Shown: positions 33,252 to 36,788 of the stretch, piece by piece
Layout of the letters: every line of letters starts with the position of its first letter
Position numbering within the stretch: position 1 is the stretch's first letter
NCBI GenBank assembly: GCA_003165315.1
Contig: PLSX01000197.1
Coordinates: forward strand, 1 to 36,788
Source: Acidobacteriota bacterium
GTDB taxonomy: Bacteria; Acidobacteriota; Terriglobia; UBA7540
DNA length: 36,788 bases
Direction of reading: 5' to 3'
Program-made: the position numbers and the translations under genes
The notes under the pieces: generated by a model
Database searches by the model: none
Told to the model about the DNA's origin: nothing
The model's input: only the letters and a program-made list of their open reading frames with translations

Positions 33252-34358
33252 TTAAGGCTTGGCCCAGGCTTTCTCAAAAAATCTCAGCCAGTTGCCGTGC
33301 ATAATGCCTTCAACGTCGGATTCCTTATAACCGCGGCTCCGCAGCAGATCCGCGACCCTCTGCAAATCCGCGATGGTATCTAGGTCGCGAGGTGATTGTT
33401 CCGCGCCAAAACCACCATCCAGATCGCTGCCAATCGCCGAGTGCCGGGCGCTGCCCGCCAACTGGGAAACATGGTCGATGTGGTCGATGACGCCCTCCAT
33501 GCTGACCTGGGAATTATCGCCCTGGCCCGCCACGTAACCGGGAATCAGCATCCAGGCATCAAAGACCGCCCCGATTACGGCATCGCGTTCAACCAAGGCT
33601 CGAATCTGGTCATCCGTCAGTTGCCGGTCTCCAGGCACCAGGGCGCGGCAGTTGTGATGGCTGGCGAGCACCGGGCCGTGGTAGATCTCAAGCGCTTGCC
33701 AGAAGCTTTCATCGGCCAGATGGGTGACGTCCAGGATCATTCCCACCGCCTCCATGGCCGTCAGCAGTTCCCGCCCTTTTGCCGTCAGGCCCCCCGCCGC
33801 GCCTGTCCCGTGGGCGTAGTAGCTGACGCCATAATGGACGGGCTCGACCACGCGCAATCCGCGCTCCCACCAGAGTTCCACCTGGCTTGGTTCCAGAATA
33901 GGGTCAGCGCCTTCCATGGCAAGGATGTACCCCAGCGGCATTCCGCGGCCGCCGGTGGATTTCCACTTCTCCACGTGGGCTTTGAGCGCCGGCCAGTCTC
34001 GCAGCATGCGCAAGCGCCCCTCTGACTCCATAATGCGGTAATACTCCAACTGACCAACGCCCATCGCTGAAGCAATCTCCCGGGTGGGGTAGTCCAGCAG
34101 AGGATTCCTGCCCTGGCCGCAGCGCGCCAGAATTGTGGCGAGACAAAGGGCCACCCCGGCTTTCTCCAGTTCCGGGAACGACACCGTATTGCGGCCGCGG
34201 CCGCGCTCATTCATGTCCGCTTCCGAAGCGCGGATTTCCTCGATACTCCTGGTCAAGTCGCGTCTCCAATTCAGCGCGTTCCAGGATAGATCAAGGTGCG
34301 AATCGACGATCATCATGGGGGTTTTCATGGGTTTCTGTTCGTTTCTTCTCTCCGACAT
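33252..34358 (-). CDS. Membrane dipeptidase (M19 family)
   Basis: This 368-residue zinc dipeptidase has the M19 motifs VDSHLDL (first metal pair, H21 and D23), AMEGADP with the bridging Glu, ILDVTHLAD and SHHNCRAL (further His ligands), and IGSDLDGGFG. It should hydrolyse dipeptides, including D-amino-acid ones; no signal peptide is visible, so it is probably cytoplasmic. Starts at 34358, 34328 (ATGAAAACC) and 34313-34316 are all in frame and none has a good ribosome-binding site; 34328 would remove a non-conserved ten-residue leader. Its 3' end abuts the REP cluster. Confidence 0.93.
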   Translation of the reverse strand: MSERRNEQKPMKTPMMIVDSHLDLSWNALNWRRDLTRSIEEIRASEADMNERGRGRNTVSFPELEKAGVALCLATILARCGQGRNPLLDYPTREIASAMGVGQLEYYRIMESEGRLRMLRDWPALKAHVEKWKSTGGRGMPLGYILAMEGADPILEPSQVELWWERGLRVVEPVHYGVSYYAHGTGAAGGLTAKGRELLTAMEAVGMILDVTHLADESFWQALEIYHGPVLASHHNCRALVPGDRQLTDDQIRALVERDAVIGAVFDAWMLIPGYVAGQGDNSQVSMEGVIDHIDHVSQLAGSARHSAIGSDLDGGFGAEQSPRDLDTIADLQRVADLLRSRGYKESDVEGIMHGNWLRFFEKAWAKP

Positions 34359-34414
34359 CAGGCTACCAAGATACTACCTTTGGAAAACGGGGCAGCGAGA
34401 AAAAACGCCGGCAG

Positions 34415-34444
34415 GCGCGGCAGAGTCCTGCTGGCCGAGGAACG
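34415..34444 (+). pseudogene. Antitoxin-like fragment upstream of the PIN toxin
   Basis: These 30 bases match 35143-35172 inside the antitoxin gene at 28 positions and encode the same peptide, RGRVLLAEER versus RGRVLLAVER. They lie in the same frame as the toxin, about 80-110 bases before it. Similarity stops on both sides. It looks like the leftover of an antitoxin gene that once preceded the toxin, or a duplicated fragment. Confidence 0.6.
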
Positions 34445-34490
34445 CTGTCAGCCACCACGCGCGGATTCGCTCCACACTCACCCGGTTGGA

Positions 34491-35036
34491 TTGAAATGGG
34501 CAGCCTTTTCTGACACCATTACGTTTGTCATATTTTGTCATAATGACTCATCCAGGTTGAATTTGATCGCCAGGCTCGACCTTCTCGACCTCTTCCTGGC
34601 CGGCGTGGATTCTCGAGTTGCAATTCCGATGGAAGTCGCAATGGAATCCTGCGGTGTTAAGAAGACGCTCGATGCGCTGATGATTCAAAAGGCGCTGGAT
34701 GAATCGCGAATTCGCATTGTGGCGGTCAAAAATGACAAGCTCGTTGCCAGGTTGCAAGTCGACTCCAACATGGGCAAAGGTGAATCGGAAGCCATCGCCC
34801 TCGCCGTGAAGGAAAAGGCTCAGTTGCTGGGGATTGACGATAAGAACGGCATCAATGCGTGCAAGCTTCTCGGTATTCCGTTTACCACCGCCATGGGCAT
34901 TCTGGTTCGGAGCCGCGAAAAGGGATTGATTGACCGTGGCGATGCCCTGGCCAAACTCGAGGCGCTTGCCGGGTACGGGCGCTATAAGCCTGCGATTGTT
35001 GAAGATGCAAGGCGCAGAATGGAGCAGCGAAAATGA
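34491..35036 (+). CDS. PIN-domain toxin (DUF3368/VapC-like), start uncertain
   Basis: The protein has the PIN-like DUF3368 layout: NDSS near the N-terminus (first acidic residue), RLDLLDLFLAG, IPMEVAMES (second), MGKGESEAIALAVKEKAQLLGIDD (third and fourth acidic residues), then LGIPFTTAMGILVRSREKGLI, which is diagnostic. PIN toxins are Mg2+-dependent RNases. No in-frame ATG lies close to the domain: TTG at 34491 keeps the first Asp, while TTG at 34557 would lose it, and neither has a ribosome-binding site. The 5' end may be damaged. The gene overlaps the antitoxin by ATGA. Toxin-first order is less usual for this pair. Confidence 0.75.
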   Translation: MKWAAFSDTITFVIFCHNDSSRLNLIARLDLLDLFLAGVDSRVAIPMEVAMESCGVKKTLDALMIQKALDESRIRIVAVKNDKLVARLQVDSNMGKGESEAIALAVKEKAQLLGIDDKNGINACKLLGIPFTTAMGILVRSREKGLIDRGDALAKLEALAGYGRYKPAIVEDARRRMEQRK

Positions 35037-35329
35037 CCAGGACAATGAGCATCCGCATGGATCCGGAGAACTATGAGTTTCTTACCGAGATCACCAGGCA
35101 GGAGCGAAGCGATCTTTCCAAGGCGGTGCGCGATCTGGTGTCGCGCGGCAGAGTCCTTCTGGCCGTGGAACGATACAAGAAGGGAGATGCTTCTCTCGAC
35201 AAGGCGGCGCAACTGGCGGGGCTTTCCGTGGGGCAGATGATGGCCCTTCTAGCGGAGTTTGGCGTGGAAAGCAAGATCGAGAAGGACGACTATCTCCAAG
35301 GCCTGAAGAATCTCACCAACGCTTGGTAA
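35033..35329 (+). CDS. UPF0175-like antitoxin
   Basis: This 98-residue protein has an N-terminal ribbon-helix-helix-like segment (MTRTMSIRMDPENYEFLTEITRQERSD begins it) for DNA binding. A UPF0175-type helix-turn-helix region follows: GRVLLAVERYKKGDASLDKAAQLAGLSVGQMMALLAEFGVE. UPF0175 proteins pair with DUF3368 PIN toxins. Its start overlaps the toxin stop by four bases (ATGA), so synthesis is coupled to toxin translation. It should neutralise the PIN RNase and repress the locus, although the promoter would have to lie upstream of the toxin. Confidence 0.85.
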   Translation: MTRTMSIRMDPENYEFLTEITRQERSDLSKAVRDLVSRGRVLLAVERYKKGDASLDKAAQLAGLSVGQMMALLAEFGVESKIEKDDYLQGLKNLTNAW

Positions 35330-35448
35330 CGGGGCGGACAGTCACCACGTTTCCTGATCCCCCGCCAGTAATCTGTTCCAGATACGATATTTCCTATTAT
35401 GCGCTAGGACCGACACCCTATTTCCCGATGAGGTGCGCCAGCCCTTGA
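35330..35448. other. Short gap, nothing assigned
   Basis: The sequence between the antitoxin stop and the convergent antitoxin-like pseudogene has no coding frame of note and no T-run terminator. Confidence 0.4.
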
Positions 35449-35715
35449 TTAGGTTTGTTCAGGCTTGGGCGTGGTGGTGGCTTCGATTTGGCTGGCGGCC
35501 TTGATCAAGACTCGCAAGGCTTGGTTGACGGATTCCGAGTCGCGGAACACGGCAGCCACATCGGAATCAAGCAGCACAATGTTCGTGCCCTGCCGGTACT
35601 GCTGGTAGTACTTGCCCCGAACGCCTCCGCGCCCCTGCGTCTCGGCGCGAGATACTTTTGATCTTCTGGCTAATTCTCCACCCCTTCCCGGAACCTCTTT
35701 CCTCTTGAATCTCAA
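35449..35715 (-). pseudogene. Decayed antitoxin-like gene with replaced 5' end
   Basis: Residues encoded by 35449-35619 (RGKYYQQYRQGTNIVLL, then SDVAAVFRDSESVNQALRVLIKAA) match small antitoxin-like proteins. These normally begin with an M-x-x-EYDFS-type leader followed by RGKY and end in a 'DSESVNxALR-L' helix. Here the leader is missing. Upstream, in frame, is Arg/Gly-rich text arising from a CGCCGAGACGCAGGGGCGCG-type intergenic repeat, and the only start is a TTG at 35715 with no ribosome-binding site. The gene probably lost its true 5' end and partner toxin. Confidence 0.6.
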
Positions 35716-35736
35716 TTTTGAATCTTGCCGGATTAT

Positions 35737-35828
35737 GGTGCTGTCCTAATTTGAAATGTGGGGCCACCCTTTAGGGCGGATCGTTCCGGGCTAAAGCCCG
35801 GCCCTTCATTCCAAATTAGGACACCACC
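35737..35828. mobile_element. 92-bp MITE-like element with 22-bp terminal inverted repeats
   Basis: The left arm (35737-35758, starting GGTGCTGTCCTAATTTG) and the right arm (35807-35828, ending AATTAGGACACCACC) are inverse complements at 20 of 22 positions. The interior holds the hairpins CCCTTTAGGG and CCGGGCTAAAGCCCGG (35786-35801). There is no reading frame inside. Size, terminal repeats and palindromic core fit a miniature inverted-repeat element or REPIN-type unit mobilised by a transposase elsewhere. No clear target duplication is visible. Confidence 0.65.
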
Positions 35829-35901
35829 CGGACAATCTGTCTCTTGACAAATGCTAGGCTATGATGTAAGCTTATAGGCCATTTCAATGCGAGGCCCCGC
35901 C

Positions 35902-36138
35902 ATGTCCCTGCGCAAGCCGCCCACCATCGCTCCTGCCCGGATCGAAGCGAATCGCAGCAATGCCCAAAAGTCCACCAGGCCTCGAACCGTGCGGGGCAAG
36001 GCGCAGGTGCGCTTTAATGCCCTCAAAACCGGAGTCCATTCGCAGCTTTACTGGGACTCGAAAACGTCCCTCGCGGGGATTACCCGAGAAGTTGCTGAAA
36101 ACAAAGGAACGGAAAATCAAGGTGGATCAGAATGCTGA
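35902..36138 (+). pseudogene. Truncated 'MSLRKPP'-type hypothetical protein
   Basis: The N-terminus MSLRKPPTIAPARIEANRSN, continuing with AQKSTRPRTVRGKAQVRFNALKTG, is the conserved basic opening of a widespread family that in full length usually exceeds 150-200 residues ('TPARxxANRxNAxKSTGPRTxxGKAxxRxNALR-G'). Here conservation ends after about residue 50 and the frame stops at 36138, just past a 50-bp repeat. Downstream frames (to 36356) carry other short pieces, suggesting frameshift plus rearrangement. GAGG lies upstream of the ATG at 35902. The function of the family is unknown. Confidence 0.6.
36061..36110 (+). repeat. 50-bp direct repeat, copy 1
   Basis: Matches 36215-36264 at 46 of 50 positions; the core GCGGGGATTACCCGAGAAGT begins at 36073. 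It includes the point where the truncated MSLRKPP-type protein loses similarity to its family. The 154-bp offset is not a multiple of three, so a duplication would shift frame. Confidence 0.9.
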
Positions 36139-36214
36139 TGAGCATGGAAGAAGTCGCCTCACGGGAGGTCGTGCGGCTCGGGAATCAGCTTCTTGAGTTC
36201 GAAACCGAGGAACG

Positions 36215-36264
36215 AAATCGCCCCTTGCGGGGATTACCCGAGAAGTTGCTGAAAACAAAGGGAC
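36215..36264 (+). repeat. 50-bp direct repeat, copy 2
   Basis: Second copy of the 36061-36110 repeat; it translates in one frame to RGLPEKLLKTKG, and the same peptide start (RGLPEKLLKTK) is encoded by copy 1 in its own third frame. Sequence after 36264 has no recognisable gene. Confidence 0.9.
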
Positions 36265-36443
36265 AGCATTTTGGGGCAGACGAGGATTCGCAAGCTCCAG
36301 CCTGCCCGAAACACGTCTCCTGGGATTCTGGGGCTTTTTGTCAGGGAGCCGCTTAGCGTTTTGTGCCGTTCAAAGTCTGCGGTTCTTAGCAGAGCATATG
36401 TCCGCTTTTTGTAGGCACGCGATCGGGTGCCCTCTCAAAGACA

Positions 36444-36466
36444 GCGCCCCGATCATATCGGGGCGC
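36444..36466. repeat. Perfect 10-bp-arm palindrome (REP-like)
   Basis: GCGCCCCGAT-CAT-ATCGGGGCGC forms a hairpin with a three-base loop and no T-run, so it is a REP-like unit rather than a terminator. Confidence 0.85.
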
Positions 36467-36475
36467 ACATCGACC

Positions 36476-36581
36476 GTAGCGGCGGCTTTATGCCGCCACC
36501 ATGCATGATGGGAGTAACCTCAGATGGCGGGGTAGATCCACGGCTACGAATTGCCGCATGGCGGGGTAAACCCGCCGCTAC
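36476..36581. repeat. Pair of inverted REP units (GTAGCGGCGG type)
   Basis: The first unit GTAGC-GGCGGC-TTTAT-GCCGCC (36476-36497) and the second GGCGGG-GTAAA-CCCGCC-GCTAC (36560-36581) are each hairpins and are inverse complements of each other. Between them lies a partial third copy (GGCGGGGTAGATCCACGGCT at 36526-36545). The head-to-head pair is the form seen in REPINs/BIMEs. No gene overlaps it. Confidence 0.8.
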
Positions 36582-36596
36582 AGCCGCAAAGAAAAA

Positions 36597-36622
36597 GGGC
36601 GGGCCTTGTGGCCCGCCCTTTT
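36597..36622. terminator. Strong bidirectional rho-independent terminator
   Basis: GGGCGGGCC-TTGT-GGCCCGCCC is a perfect 9-bp stem, flanked by AAAAA on the left and TTTT on the right, so it can end transcription from either side. It sits 62 bp past the stop of the minus-strand gene at the right edge and is most likely its terminator. Confidence 0.88.
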
Positions 36623-36684
36623 GTGTATCAACTTGCAATCGACGCCGTGAATTCTAAATCGTCGAGGCGAGTTCGAAATCGAGG

Positions 36685-36788
36685 TTACGAAATATCGACC
36701 AAAGCGTCCCCATTGCCCGAGTTCTTGGGCAGGGGCACGGAGTACTGCTTTTCGATCTTCTCGCGGAAGCAGGGGCCGGAGTTGTAGG
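36685..36788 (-). CDS. 3' end of a minus-strand gene, product unknown
   Basis: The last 33 codons of a gene that enters from the right edge read YNSGPCFREKIEKQYSVPLP and end in ALVDIS before a TAA at 36685-36687. The composition is protein-like, the frame is open to the edge, and a terminator follows on the same strand. The piece is too short for me to name a family. Confidence 0.6.
   Translation of the reverse strand, partial: YNSGPCFREKIEKQYSVPLPKNSGNGDALVDIS

Noticed and set aside
36444..36581. CRISPR array
   Set aside because: The repeats are palindromes of differing sequence with no regular spacers and no cas genes.

Overview
The window looks like a stretch of a soil or sediment Acidobacteriota-type chromosome. 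It has high GC (roughly 58-60% by eye), short mixed-strand operons, many secreted hydrolases and sugar or peptide scavenging genes, a KirBac channel, cytochrome c/sorbosone dehydrogenase and TIG-domain proteins, plus GC-rich palindromic repeats between genes. The phylum is inferred from style and gene families. No rRNA, tRNA, CRISPR array or intact transposase is visible.

Left part (1-5041): a terminator, a small coiled-coil protein overlapping a membrane-anchored MutS-like ATPase, then on the minus strand a secreted sugar-phosphate-isomerase-like TIM barrel and a secreted two-TIG-domain protein with a long Pro/Ala linker. Centre-left (5273-16848) is the clearest functional block: an SSS symporter, an APC amino-acid permease, a GH18-like hydrolase and a GH84 beta-N-acetylglucosaminidase, the last three tightly packed. 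A small secreted protein, a clan GH-D (GH36-like) glycosidase and a cytochrome c/PQQ-type sugar dehydrogenase follow. Together they suggest capture of GlcNAc-containing glycans or glycopeptides and periplasmic sugar oxidation.

Middle (16939-26973): KirBac potassium channel, pirin, SDR oxidoreductase, a divergent NAD(P)-binding protein, a secreted M20 peptidase, purN and tyrS. Then come a short LysW-like zinc-ribbon gene overlapping a carboxypeptidase-regulatory-domain protein, a trans-sulfuration PLP enzyme and a DUF1648 membrane protein.

Right part (27100-36788): a 710-residue secreted protein with a glycosidase-like TIM barrel that I cannot place in a family. It is followed by a coupled sterol-desaturase-type hydroxylase and aldo/keto reductase pair, an MFS transporter, a REP-type palindrome cluster and an M19 dipeptidase. 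The last 2.5 kb is a small graveyard: a PIN-domain toxin upstream of its antitoxin, with a stray antitoxin-like fragment before it, a decayed antitoxin-like gene, a 92-bp MITE-like element, a truncated gene with a 50-bp direct repeat, inverted REP units, a strong terminator and the 3' end of a minus-strand gene.

The observations most worth following up are the orphan LysW-like carrier without a C-terminal Glu (24772-24945), the unplaced 710-aa protein, the rearranged toxin-antitoxin locus, the MITE-like element, and the 16-bp tandem duplication that contains the tyrS start codon.
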